Translations under genes and position numbers: made by a program | In this document: piece after piece, positions 9,180-17,666 of the stretch | Layout: each line of letters begins with the position of its first letter | Position numbering within the stretch: position 1 is the first letter of the stretch | Notes under the pieces: generated by a model | What the model was told of the DNA's origin: nothing | Seen by the model: only the letters and a program-made list of their open reading frames with translations | Databases searched by the model: none | Source: Silicimonas sp963779765 | GTDB lineage: Bacteria; Pseudomonadota; Alphaproteobacteria; Rhodobacterales; Rhodobacteraceae | DNA length: 64,000 bases | Direction of reading: 5' to 3' | Assembly (NCBI GenBank): GCA_963779765.1 | Contig: CAVZZP010000002.1 | Span: 620,001-684,000, forward strand

Positions 9180-11612
9180 ATGAGCAGGTTTCGCCGCGCC
9201 GCCATCATCGCCGTTTCCATCCTGGCGCTCGCCGCCTGCAATTCTGCGGAAGAGCGGGCCGAGAAGCACTATCAGAGCGGGCTCGAGCTTGTGCAGCAGG
9301 GCGACCTGCGACGGGCTCTCGTGGAATTCCGAAACGTCTTCACGCTGAACAAGACCCACAAGGGCGCCCGGCTGGCCTATGCCGAAGCCTCGCGTGAAAT
9401 GGGCAATCTTGGCGAAGCGTATCAGAGCTATGTCTCGCTGGCCGAGATCGACCCGAACGACATGGGCGTGAGACTGGCGCTGACCGAACTTGCGATCCTG
9501 TCGCAGAACTGGGACGAGGCCGAGCGCGGCGCATCAGCCATTCGCGCAGCCGGGACCGAGGTGGAGGGATCGGACATTCCCTTCCTGGCGCTCGAATTCC
9601 GCAAGAGCGTGACGGACAAGGACCAGGCCCGCATGCGCGAGCTGACGCGCGAGGCCGAAGCCCTAGCCAAGGAGCATCCCGACAGCGAAGTCCTTCAGCG
9701 CATGCTGATCGAGGGCTACCAGCAGGAAGGCGAACTCGACAAGGCCATCGCCGTGACCGACGCCGCGATCGCGGGCTCCCGGCCCCGGCAGGCGCGTGCG
9801 TTCTATCGCGTGAAGGCGATGCTGCTGGCGCGGAAGGAAGACTATCCTGCGTTGGAAGCGCACTTGCGCGATACCGTCGAGAAGTATCCCGACGACACCG
9901 AAACGAAGGCGCTTCTGATCCAGCTTCTGGCTCAGGAGGGCAACACGGCCGGAGCCGAGGATTTTCTGAGGTCCGAGGTGGGCACGACCGAGAACAAGGT
10001 CGCAGCGCACGTGGCTCTCATTACCTTCCTTCGCCAGACGAAGGGCGACGAGGCCGCTTTGGCCGAAATCGAGACCGCCTTGCCGCTCTACGAGAACCCT
10101 CGAGTGCTTCAGGCCCTGAAGGCGGGCGTCCTGTTCGACGCGGGGCAAAGGGACGAGGCCGTGGCGATCCTCGAGGGTGTCATCGAGGACGCTCCCGCAG
10201 ACGAGGAGACGGACCGCTACAAGGTCACGTTGGCCCGGATGCTGATGGCGACCGGCAACGAGGTCGGCGCGCGGCAACTGGTCGAGGCCGTTCTTGCCCA
10301 TGACGCCAATCAGGTCGAAGCGCTGAAGATGACCGCGCAGTGGCAGATCGACGGCGACCAGGCCGACGAGGCGATCAGCACTCTGCGCCGCGCTCTGGAT
10401 CAGGAGCCGGAGGACGCAGAGGCCATGTCGCTCATGGCGCGCGCCTACGAGCGGAACGGCGAACCGGAGCTTGCGCAGGACCTTCTGGCGCTGGCGGTCG
10501 AGGCTTCGGCCAACGCGCCGGACGAGAGCCTGCGATATGCCACCGTGCTGATGCGCGAAAAGCGTTACTCGGCCGCCGAGAACACGGTTATTTCCGCCCT
10601 GCGGCTGACGCCGGGCAGCCTGCCGCTGCTGCGGATGCTGGGCCAGATCTACCTTGCGAGCGAGGATTGGTCGCGGGCTGAGGGTGTCGAGGCTTCGCTG
10701 CGGCGGCTTGAGGGACCGGCGCCGAAACTGGCAGCGGACGAGCTGAGGCTTCAGATCATTTCGCGGCGCGAGGGCCGCGAACAGGGTGTGGCGTTCCTCG
10801 AGGAGCTGGCGGGCGCCTCCGACGATGCCGGCAGCGCCGCCAAGGTCACTCTGATCCAGTCGCGCCTGGCCGAGAACCGCGGCGCCGACGCGCTGGCTCT
10901 GGCCAACGAACTGGCACAGGAGTTGCCGGACAATCCGCGTGTGACGATGGTTCTGGCCAGTACGCAGCTTGCCGTTGGCGAGTTCGAGGCCGCCGAGGCG
11001 ACGCTTCGTCCGCTGGCCGAGGAAAGCGACGATCCGACCTATGTTCTTCAGTACGCTCGCATTCTTGGCGCTCAGGGCAAGATCGACCCGGCGCGACAGG
11101 CGATCGATGACGCCCTTCTGCGGATCCCGGACGACGCGGATCTTCTGTGGGCGAAGGCGTCCTTCCTCGAGCGCGAGAACGACATCGACGGCGCCATCGA
11201 GATCTATGAGCAGATCTACACCGACCACAGCGACTCTCTGGTGGTGGCGAACAACCTCGCAAGCCTTCTGGCGACCTACCGCGAGGATCCCGAAAGCCTC
11301 GATCGTGCTTTCACGGTGGCGCGTCGGTTGCGCGGAACCAACGTGCCGCCGTTCCAGGACACCTATGGCTGGATCCTTTTCCGTCGCGGGCAGGTCGAAG
11401 AGGCGTTGAGCTATCTGGAGCCCGCGGCTGAGGCACTCGTCTCGGATCCGATCGTTTACTATCACCTGGCGCGTGCCTACGAGGAACTGGGACGGGGCGA
11501 GGAGGCGGCGACGGCTTTCTCGGAGGCCGTCCGCATCGCGGGTGAGGACGATCCGCGCCCGCAAATCGCCGAAGCGCGTGAAAAAATCTCCGACCAAGCG
11601 ACCAAACCTTAG
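9180..11612 (+). CDS. TPR-repeat lipoprotein of PEP-CTERM/XrtA EPS loci (PrsT-like)
   Basis: An 810-residue secreted lipoprotein. ATG 9180 gives a short signal peptide with lipobox 'LALAAC', cleaved before Cys at about residue 19; the upstream start at 9114 would put 22 residues before it. The rest is about 20 tetratricopeptide-like helical repeats ('AYESY..', 'ALLIQLLAQEGNTAGAEDFL', 'NNLASLLATYRED'). The size, lipobox and gene position match the PEP-CTERM system TPR lipoprotein family, thought to bridge the polymerisation complex and the outer-membrane exporter. A general TPR scaffold such as AlgK is the alternative. Confidence 0.82.
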   Translation: MSRFRRAAIIAVSILALAACNSAEERAEKHYQSGLELVQQGDLRRALVEFRNVFTLNKTHKGARLAYAEASREMGNLGEAYQSYVSLAEIDPNDMGVRLALTELAILSQNWDEAERGASAIRAAGTEVEGSDIPFLALEFRKSVTDKDQARMRELTREAEALAKEHPDSEVLQRMLIEGYQQEGELDKAIAVTDAAIAGSRPRQARAFYRVKAMLLARKEDYPALEAHLRDTVEKYPDDTETKALLIQLLAQEGNTAGAEDFLRSEVGTTENKVAAHVALITFLRQTKGDEAALAEIETALPLYENPRVLQALKAGVLFDAGQRDEAVAILEGVIEDAPADEETDRYKVTLARMLMATGNEVGARQLVEAVLAHDANQVEALKMTAQWQIDGDQADEAISTLRRALDQEPEDAEAMSLMARAYERNGEPELAQDLLALAVEASANAPDESLRYATVLMREKRYSAAENTVISALRLTPGSLPLLRMLGQIYLASEDWSRAEGVEASLRRLEGPAPKLAADELRLQIISRREGREQGVAFLEELAGASDDAGSAAKVTLIQSRLAENRGADALALANELAQELPDNPRVTMVLASTQLAVGEFEAAEATLRPLAEESDDPTYVLQYARILGAQGKIDPARQAIDDALLRIPDDADLLWAKASFLERENDIDGAIEIYEQIYTDHSDSLVVANNLASLLATYREDPESLDRAFTVARRLRGTNVPPFQDTYGWILFRRGQVEEALSYLEPAAEALVSDPIVYYHLARAYEELGRGEEAATAFSEAVRIAGEDDPRPQIAEAREKISDQATKP

Positions 11613-11746
11613 AGTGGCCTAATCGCATCGGTCCGCCATCCGCTGGATCGACAGGGGATAATAGGCTAAGGGTTCGGACGGAAAGAGATTAAAACTGGCC
11701 AATGTCGGCACGGAAGTGCTATGTGAACCCAAGGGAAGGTGGGACT

Positions 11747-12349
11747 ATGAAAAAGTTTCTTGTTGCTATCGCTGCAATGCTGTTCGCCACTGCTGCGGCA
11801 GCTCAGTCCGGTTATCAAATCAAGCCGGGTGACACACTTCAGGTCGAAGTGCTGGAGGACCCGTCGTTGAACCGGTCCGTCCTCGTGTTGCCCGATGGCA
11901 CGATCTCGTTCCCCTTCGCGGGCACCGTGCGCGCCAGCGGCCGCACAGCCAGTGACCTCGGCTCGGCGATCACCTCGGGGATCGCGTCGAACTTCGCTTC
12001 GCAGCCGAACGTCTTCGTGACGGTTCAGCAACTCAGCGAACCCACGGTCGCGGCGACGGCAGGTGTCGCCACCATCGACGTGTTCATGATGGGCGAGATT
12101 GCAGCTCCGGGTGGCAAGGCTCTGCCGCGCGGCACCACGCTGATCCAGGCTCTGGCCGAGACCGGCGGCTTCACGAAATTCGCTGCGACGAAGCGCATTC
12201 TTCTTCGCCGCACCGACTCGCGGACCGGACAGCAGTCGGTTTCGCGCATCAACTATAAAGCAATCGCGGACGGGGCAGCGGTTGGCAGGGATATCCGTCT
12301 TCAGGACGGTGACGTGATCATCGTGCCCGAGCGCCGCCTCTTCGAGTAG
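11747..12349 (+). CDS. polysaccharide export protein (Wza/GumB-like)
   Basis: A 200-residue periplasmic/outer-membrane export protein. ATG 11747, 6-10 nt after an AAGG-type ribosome-binding site, gives a signal peptide ('KKFLVAIAAMLFATAAAAQ', cut near residue 20). The poly-export domain follows at once ('YQIKPGDTLQVEVLEDPSLNRS' begins it) with one SLBB-type domain ('IDVFMMGEIAAPGGKALPRG'). There is no lipobox Cys, and the protein is shorter than E. coli Wza (about 380), like GumB and PEP-CTERM-locus exporters. It is the only Wza-like gene in the window. Confidence 0.88.
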   Translation: MKKFLVAIAAMLFATAAAAQSGYQIKPGDTLQVEVLEDPSLNRSVLVLPDGTISFPFAGTVRASGRTASDLGSAITSGIASNFASQPNVFVTVQQLSEPTVAATAGVATIDVFMMGEIAAPGGKALPRGTTLIQALAETGGFTKFAATKRILLRRTDSRTGQQSVSRINYKAIADGAAVGRDIRLQDGDVIIVPERRLFE

Positions 12350-12357
12350 TAGGGCGA

Positions 12358-13743
12358 ATGGCATATTTGCGGACGGGTCTATCTCTTACGGCAACCCTCA
12401 CGCTTTCGGTTACGGCTCTGGCCGCTCCTGCGTTCGCGCAGGAGGGTCCGGCGCGTCTAGGGGTCCTGAGTTTCTCTCAGGGCCTCGAACTGACGGATAA
12501 CGCCATTCTGGCGGTTTCTCCCACCGGCGACAGCCTGATCTCGACGACGAGGCTGGGTCTCGACATCGGAACGGAAACCCGGACCGAGTCCCTGCGGTTC
12601 AACGTCGGCACCGAGCTTATCGGCGATATCTTCGGCGAGACCGACGACGACTTCGAATTCGGGAACTACAGCGCCGGCGTGAACTATCGCCGCGAGGGCG
12701 CCTCGAGCCTATTCGCTCTGACGGGCACTTACCGCGAGCGGCAACTCGACGACGAGGTTCTCGATCCGACGTCGGCCTTCTTCGGCATCGACCTGGGACC
12801 CGACGTGCTGATCATCGACTCCGGTACGGTCACCGCGACCGGCCTCGGCGCCCGGCTCCAGACGGGCATCGGCGGGCCGTTCGAGCTTGACCTCAAGGCC
12901 GAGTACGCGGACCGCGACTACGAGGACGTCGTCGACGCCGACCTCGTCGACAACACCCGCAGTTCGTTCGATGCGCTGGCGCGTCTGCGTCCGAACCAGG
13001 CGCTGACCTATCGTCTGCGCGCGGGCTATGATCTTCTTGAAGAAGACGACCTGACCAGCACCGAAACGACGACAACCTACTTTGGCGCCGGCGTCGAAGG
13101 CGAGACGGCGGGCGGCCTGAGCTTCTTCGGCGACCTCCTCTACGACCGGGCCGAAATAGACACCGGCGGCACAACCGTGCTCGACGGCATCGGCGTCGAC
13201 CTTGGTCTGACCCAGGAGCGGAACAATGGGACCTTCGGTTTGGCGGTCGCCAGCCGTGTCGATGACGAAGGCCGGCGCACGTCGGCCATCGCCTCGCGCG
13301 CCATGGAGTTGCCGACCGGAGCGCTGTCGTTCTCGCTTGGCGTCGTCGACGAGGAAGGCGACAACTCGCTTCGGCTCGCGGGCGGCGTCAACTATTTGAG
13401 AGCGACTCCGCGCGGCGGCCTGACGGTCGTGCTGTCGCAGGACATCACCGCTTCCGACGGCGATGTTTTCCGGGATACGAGGCTTGAAGTCGGCTTCGTG
13501 GAAGAGATCAACATGATCTCGGCCTTCGAAGCGCGACTTGGTTACGTCATGAGCAACGACCTGGGCGGGTCGGACGACGATCAGGAAACCGTCGCCACGC
13601 TCACCTATCGCCGCGACCTCACGGAAGACTGGCAGATGCGCGCCGGATACGAGCGCACCATCCTGTCGACCGAAGGCGGCACCGACCGGACGCAGAACTC
13701 GATCTTCCTGAACGTCGAGCGCGATTTCGCCTTCGGATTCTGA
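12358..13743 (+). CDS. outer-membrane beta-barrel protein of EPS locus
   Basis: A 461-residue protein with a clear signal peptide ending 'LAAPAFAQ' (about residue 28). A long run of alternating amphipathic strands follows, and it ends in Phe ('RDFAFGF'), the C-terminal signature of outer-membrane barrels recognised by BamA. It starts 8 nt after the Wza-like gene, so it probably forms or lines the outer-membrane passage for the polymer. It resembles the barrel proteins of PEP-CTERM EPS loci in size and position; I cannot name the family with certainty. Confidence 0.75.
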   Translation: MAYLRTGLSLTATLTLSVTALAAPAFAQEGPARLGVLSFSQGLELTDNAILAVSPTGDSLISTTRLGLDIGTETRTESLRFNVGTELIGDIFGETDDDFEFGNYSAGVNYRREGASSLFALTGTYRERQLDDEVLDPTSAFFGIDLGPDVLIIDSGTVTATGLGARLQTGIGGPFELDLKAEYADRDYEDVVDADLVDNTRSSFDALARLRPNQALTYRLRAGYDLLEEDDLTSTETTTTYFGAGVEGETAGGLSFFGDLLYDRAEIDTGGTTVLDGIGVDLGLTQERNNGTFGLAVASRVDDEGRRTSAIASRAMELPTGALSFSLGVVDEEGDNSLRLAGGVNYLRATPRGGLTVVLSQDITASDGDVFRDTRLEVGFVEEINMISAFEARLGYVMSNDLGGSDDDQETVATLTYRRDLTEDWQMRAGYERTILSTEGGTDRTQNSIFLNVERDFAFGF

Positions 13744-13747
13744 CGAA

Positions 13748-14416
13748 TTGACGCCGGACCCTTCGAATGACGGAGGGTCCGACACGCCCGCCGGGCGCGG
13801 ACTGACTGCGGCCTGGGTCATTGCCGCCGTCTGTGTCGCGATCGAGCTTGTGCTTCTCGCCGGCGATGCAGGTCTGATCGGAGGGGTCCGCTTCCGGCAG
13901 GCGGTCTACGAATACGGCGGGTTCTGGAGCGGGCTTCTGGGCAACTGGCGGCCGAACTATCCCCTCCAGCAGTGGGCGATGTTCCTGACCTACGGCTTCC
14001 TTCACGCCGGTCTTGTCCACCTTATCCTCAACATGGCGACGCTTCTGTCTCTAAGCCGCCCGGTTCTTCTGCGCGTGGGCACCGTGCGGTATCTCTTGCT
14101 GTACGGCATGTCGCTACTTGGCGGCGCTTTGGGCTTCGCACTGCTGTCGGACAGCTATCGTCCGATGGTGGGCGCGTCGGGTGCCCTCTTCGGCCTCGCC
14201 GGCGCTATCCTTGCTTGGGAATACGTCGATCGCTACGCCACGTCCGAGCGGCTGTGGCCCGTGGCGCGGGCGGTCCTGCTGCTTCTGGGGCTGAACGTGG
14301 CGCTCTACTACGCGATGGACCGGCTTCTGGCCTGGGAGGCCCACTTGGGCGGATTCGTGGCAGGTTGGATCGCGGCACTTCTGATCGATCCGCGCCCGTC
14401 GCGCGACGACGACTAG
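13748..14416 (+). CDS. rhomboid-family intramembrane serine protease
   Basis: A 222-residue, six-helix membrane protein. The catalytic Ser motif 'GASGALFG' and the catalytic His in 'EAHLGGFVAG' are present, as is the 'HLILNM' oxyanion-side motif, so it should be an active GlpG-type rhomboid. The start is TTG 13748, 4 nt after the barrel gene stop; there is no good ATG before the first helix. It follows the EPS export genes directly and may process a membrane or surface protein of the locus. Its stop shares the four bases CTAG with the convergent neuA gene. Confidence 0.85.
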   Translation: MTPDPSNDGGSDTPAGRGLTAAWVIAAVCVAIELVLLAGDAGLIGGVRFRQAVYEYGGFWSGLLGNWRPNYPLQQWAMFLTYGFLHAGLVHLILNMATLLSLSRPVLLRVGTVRYLLLYGMSLLGGALGFALLSDSYRPMVGASGALFGLAGAILAWEYVDRYATSERLWPVARAVLLLLGLNVALYYAMDRLLAWEAHLGGFVAGWIAALLIDPRPSRDDD

Positions 14417-15075
14417 CCGCGCAGGATACCCTCGACGCGAGCGAAGTCCTCGGCGGTGTCGATGTCCAGTGCGCGATCTTCCGGCATGACGACAGCACCG
14501 ATCCGGTCGGTGACGAAGCCGCCATTCGCGAGAAACCAGTCCTTGTCGAAGACATAGGCCGCCCCGTTCGGGCGCATGACGGGCGGCAGGCCCTGTCGGT
14601 TCGAAAAGCAAAACGCCGGGTCGGCCAATGGCACGAAGCGGTTCCCGTCCATCCGCCCGTACTTGAGAACGCCGGGATTGGTCGGGGTTACCGTCTTGAC
14701 GAGGTCGTAGGCGCCACTTTCGTGCAGGGCGATGGCAGCGCGGATATCGTCGACTGACCGCAGCGGCGAGGTTGCCTGGAGAAGCACGATGCGCGCCGGA
14801 CCCTCGATACGGGCGAGCGCGTGCAGAAGGACGGGCGCCATCGGCGTGTCGTCGCGCGCCAGGTCTGCGGGGCGATCGATCACGGTCAGGCCGGGCCTTG
14901 GGCCGCGCGAGAGAATGTCGGTGATATCGGTCGTAACCAGCACCTCCGCTGCCCCGACCTCGCGGCCCTGCGCCACTGCGCGTTCCCAAAGAGGCACGCC
15001 GGCAAGGGTCGCCGTGTTCTTGCCCGGCAACCCTTTCGAGCCACCGCGGACGGGAACGACGGCTACGAGCCTCAT
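14413..15075 (-). CDS. neuA: CMP-nonulosonate (N-acylneuraminate) cytidylyltransferase
   Basis: A 220-residue enzyme that activates a nine-carbon acidic sugar with CTP to CMP-sugar. The N-terminus 'AVVPVRGGSKGLPGKN' is the CMP-NeuAc synthetase signature, and 'LLQATSPLRSVDDI' and 'RPNGAAYVFDKDWF' follow. Length fits the short bacterial type. Kdo cytidylyltransferase (KdsB) is less likely because the 'GGSKGLPGKN' loop differs from KdsB. It overlaps the Kdo-transferase-like gene by 4 nt and lies opposite neuB, so the donor is probably a sialic, legionaminic or related acid. Confidence 0.87.
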   Translation of the reverse strand: MRLVAVVPVRGGSKGLPGKNTATLAGVPLWERAVAQGREVGAAEVLVTTDITDILSRGPRPGLTVIDRPADLARDDTPMAPVLLHALARIEGPARIVLLQATSPLRSVDDIRAAIALHESGAYDLVKTVTPTNPGVLKYGRMDGNRFVPLADPAFCFSNRQGLPPVMRPNGAAYVFDKDWFLANGGFVTDRIGAVVMPEDRALDIDTAEDFARVEGILRG

Positions 15076-16310
15076 ACCCGATCCTCCAGACAGGGGCGGA
15101 TGGCGTCGACGATCCGTTGAGACGCGCCCTTGTGAAGGGAGTGAAACGCCTCGGTACCCGAGCCTCCGTCGTCCATGGCGCGACGCACGGCGTCGGCAAG
15201 GTTCGCGGGATCGGAGACGACCGTCAGGACGCCCGCAGCCTCGGCCTCGACGCCCGGAAACTCGATGGTCCAGACGTGCGGGCCGGTCAGCACGGGTTTT
15301 CCCAACGACAGGGGTTCGATCACGTTGTGCGCTCCCTTCTCGACGAAGCCACCGCCGACGACGACGGCGGAGGCCGGTGCGAGGTAGAAGAACATTTCGC
15401 CGAGGGAATCGCCAACGAGGATCTGCACATCGTCGAGAGGCCTCGTCGTGAGGAAGTCGGTGCCGATGACCTCACTGCGCCGCGCAACACGGAAGCCCCT
15501 TGCGGCAAGACGTTCGGCGGTCGCCTCGAAAAGTTCGGGCGCGCGCGGCACCCAGAGGATCAGGGGTGGGTGAGGGTCGGCCATTAGCGCCTGCGCAAGA
15601 TCCTCGAACACCTCTTCTTCGCCCGCGACCACACTCGCCAGCGTCAGCACGCGCCGGCCTTGGCCAAGCGCACGGCCGGCTTCGATCTGCGCCTGAGGCA
15701 ACGGGATGTCGAAGCGCGTCTCGCCCAGGGCTTCGACGCGGGTGGCGCCGAGGGCGCGAAAGCGGTCGGCCATGCGGGCAGACTTGGCGAAGACCGCCGC
15801 GGCGCGGGAGGCAGGATGGCCGAAGAGACGGGCGAGACGACGTGCGCGCGGGAAGCTCCGCCCCGGCACCTGGCTGTTGGCGAGGCAGAGCGGCACGCCT
15901 GCCCGCGCTGCGGCCTCGATCATCCAGGGCCAGAATTCCATCTCCATCACCAGCCCAGCGCCAGGCTGCGTAGCCTCGAAGAAGCGCGCCCAGTAGGCCG
16001 GGCGGTCAAGCGGGGCATAGCGAACGGCGAGACGGCCGGCCGCGATCTCGGGGGCGAAGGCCGCTTGGGCGGCGCGGCGGCCGGCCGGCGTGGCATGGGT
16101 CGTGACGACGCGGCGCCCTTCGTCGAGAAGGACGCGAACGAGCGGCTCCGCCGAGCGCATCTCGCCCATGGATACGGCGTGGACCCATACGTCCGCCAAA
16201 AACGGCGCACCTCGGCCGCGTCGCTCGTCGAGGTGTTCGCCATAGGCCGGATCGCTTCGCGCGCGCCGCCTGAAGTAGCGCCAGACGAACGGCTCGCCCG
16301 CAGCCATCAT
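15072..16310 (-). CDS. Kdo-transferase-like glycosyltransferase (WaaA/GT30 family)
   Basis: A 412-residue glycosyltransferase of the WaaA fold. 'VWVHAVSMGEMRSAEPLVRVLL' matches the WaaA N-terminal domain, 'VMEMEFWPWMIEAA' carries the acidic active-site pair, and 'VVGGGFVEKGAHNVIEPLSLGKPVLTGPH' (cited in part) is the C-terminal CMP-binding region. Usual WaaA proteins start with a membrane helix. Here a matching stretch 'YRLFLAAYAAR' is read in another frame just upstream (start 16381, stop 16307), so the N-terminus may be frame-shifted. Being coupled to neuA, it may use CMP-nonulosonate rather than CMP-Kdo. Confidence 0.8.
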   Translation of the reverse strand: MMAAGEPFVWRYFRRRARSDPAYGEHLDERRGRGAPFLADVWVHAVSMGEMRSAEPLVRVLLDEGRRVVTTHATPAGRRAAQAAFAPEIAAGRLAVRYAPLDRPAYWARFFEATQPGAGLVMEMEFWPWMIEAAARAGVPLCLANSQVPGRSFPRARRLARLFGHPASRAAAVFAKSARMADRFRALGATRVEALGETRFDIPLPQAQIEAGRALGQGRRVLTLASVVAGEEEVFEDLAQALMADPHPPLILWVPRAPELFEATAERLAARGFRVARRSEVIGTDFLTTRPLDDVQILVGDSLGEMFFYLAPASAVVVGGGFVEKGAHNVIEPLSLGKPVLTGPHVWTIEFPGVEAEAAGVLTVVSDPANLADAVRRAMDDGGSGTEAFHSLHKGASQRIVDAIRPCLEDRV

Positions 16311-16568
16311 CGCGCCGCATAGGCGGCGAGAAACAGGCGATAGCGCAGGCCGGACGGCCCCGGAAGCTCGGGTCGGATCATGGGCTGCACGGAAGCCTCA
16401 AAAGGCCGCCCGAGGCAAGGGCGGAGAAGGGTCTTCATCTCTTCCCGAAATACGCCGGTGGCGAATTGGCCGAAGGCCAGGAGGGGACAGCGCCCCCTAC
16501 CCTCCGCCGCTGGCCCCTTCAATCGCGCCTCGAACCCCGCTAGACCGGACTGCGACAGGAGGCACATC

Positions 16569-17600
16569 ATGCAGATCGCGCACAGGAAAGTCGGGCCGGA
16601 CCAGCCGCCCCTCGTCATCGCCGAGATCGGCATCAACCACGGCGGCGACCTCGACGTCGCGCGGCACATGGTGACGCAGGCCGCAAAGTCGGGCGCCGAG
16701 ATCGTCAAGCATCAGACCCATTTCGTCTGGGACGAGATGACCGAGGAGGCCAAGTCGATCCTTCCACCGAACGCGGGCGGGAAGTCGATCTGGCAGGTGA
16801 TGGAGGAATGCGCGCTGTCGCCTGAGGACGAGGCGGCACTGAAGAAGCACACCGAGGACATGGGCCTCATCTGGATCTCGACGCCGTTTTCCCGCGCGGC
16901 CGCCGACTGGCTGGACGAGCAAGGCGTGCCCGCGTTCAAGATCGGCTCTGGCGAGGCCGACCACCTGCCGCTGATCCGGCACATCGCCGCGAAGGGGAAG
17001 CCCGTCATCATGTCGACGGGGATGCAGACGATCGAGAGCATCGGGCGGTCCGTCGCCATCCTGGATGAGGCGGGGATCGACTATGCGCTGCTGGAATGCA
17101 CGAACCTTTACCCCTCGCCGCCCGAGATCGTGTCGCTGAAAGGCGTGACTGACCTGCGACGCGCGTTTCCGAAGGCCGTCGTGGGATTTTCGGACCACTC
17201 CATCGGCCCGGAGATGGCCCTGGCGTCCGTGGCGCTTGGCGCCTCGATCCTGGAGCGGCACTTCACCGACACGCGCTATCGCGAGGGGCCCGACATCTCG
17301 TGCTCGATGGACCCATCGGAGTTGCGCCACCTGATCGACCGGAGCCGCGAGATCTGGGTGGCCCTGCACAACGAGAAGTCGCGGACGGGTCCTGAAGAGG
17401 CCGTCTACCGCTTCGCCCGCACCTCCGTCGTGGCCGACCGCGACTTGCCCGAGGGCCATGTGATCGAGGAAGCCGACATATGGGGCCGGCGACCGGGATC
17501 GGGCGAGATCGCGGGCTATGACTTCGAGAAGGTGGTGGGCAAGCGGCTGACACGGGCGGTCGCGCGGAATACGCAGTTGAAGTGGAGCGACCTCGGCTGA
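16569..17600 (+). CDS. neuB: N-acylneuraminate-9-phosphate/nonulosonate synthase
   Basis: A 343-residue NeuB family enzyme that condenses phosphoenolpyruvate with a six-carbon sugar to make a nonulosonic acid. ATG 16569 follows the ribosome-binding site ACAGGAGGC. The TIM barrel opens 'PLVIAEIGINHGGDLD', continues with 'EIVKHQTHFVWDEM', 'FKIGSGEADHLPLI' and 'VGFSDHSIG', and ends in a SAF (antifreeze-like) domain from about residue 280. The exact product (Neu5Ac, legionaminate, pseudaminate, Kdn) is not decided. It diverges from the neuA and transferase pair. Confidence 0.9.
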   Translation: MQIAHRKVGPDQPPLVIAEIGINHGGDLDVARHMVTQAAKSGAEIVKHQTHFVWDEMTEEAKSILPPNAGGKSIWQVMEECALSPEDEAALKKHTEDMGLIWISTPFSRAAADWLDEQGVPAFKIGSGEADHLPLIRHIAAKGKPVIMSTGMQTIESIGRSVAILDEAGIDYALLECTNLYPSPPEIVSLKGVTDLRRAFPKAVVGFSDHSIGPEMALASVALGASILERHFTDTRYREGPDISCSMDPSELRHLIDRSREIWVALHNEKSRTGPEEAVYRFARTSVVADRDLPEGHVIEEADIWGRRPGSGEIAGYDFEKVVGKRLTRAVARNTQLKWSDLG

Positions 17601-17610
17601 GGCCGCGACC

Positions 17611-17660
17611 CCGGGGGCGCTGCCCCCGGACCCCCGGAGTATTTCGGCCAAGAAGAAAGG
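17611..17660. repeat. intergenic hairpin repeat, copy 1
   Basis: A perfect hairpin CCGGGGGC-GCT-GCCCCCGG (17611-17629), a second C-rich stretch, then GTATTT (17639-17644) and a purine-rich AAGAAGAAAGG. The same layout, with the same GCT loop and GTATTT, recurs at 28118-28168. It lies between neuB and the dehydratase and probably also ends the neuB transcript. Confidence 0.6.
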
Positions 17661-17666
17661 GTTGGG

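Noticed and set aside
9663..11597. 644-residue antisense open frame over the TPR lipoprotein gene
   Set aside because: GC-rich codon bias in the sense gene leaves open frames on the other strand; the sense strand has lipobox and TPR structure, the antisense has no recognisable motif.
13748..14416. Rhombosortase (GlyGly-CTERM processing) identity for the rhomboid
   Set aside because: The HLILNM and GASG motifs fit an ordinary GlpG-like rhomboid, and no GlyGly-CTERM protein is seen nearby.
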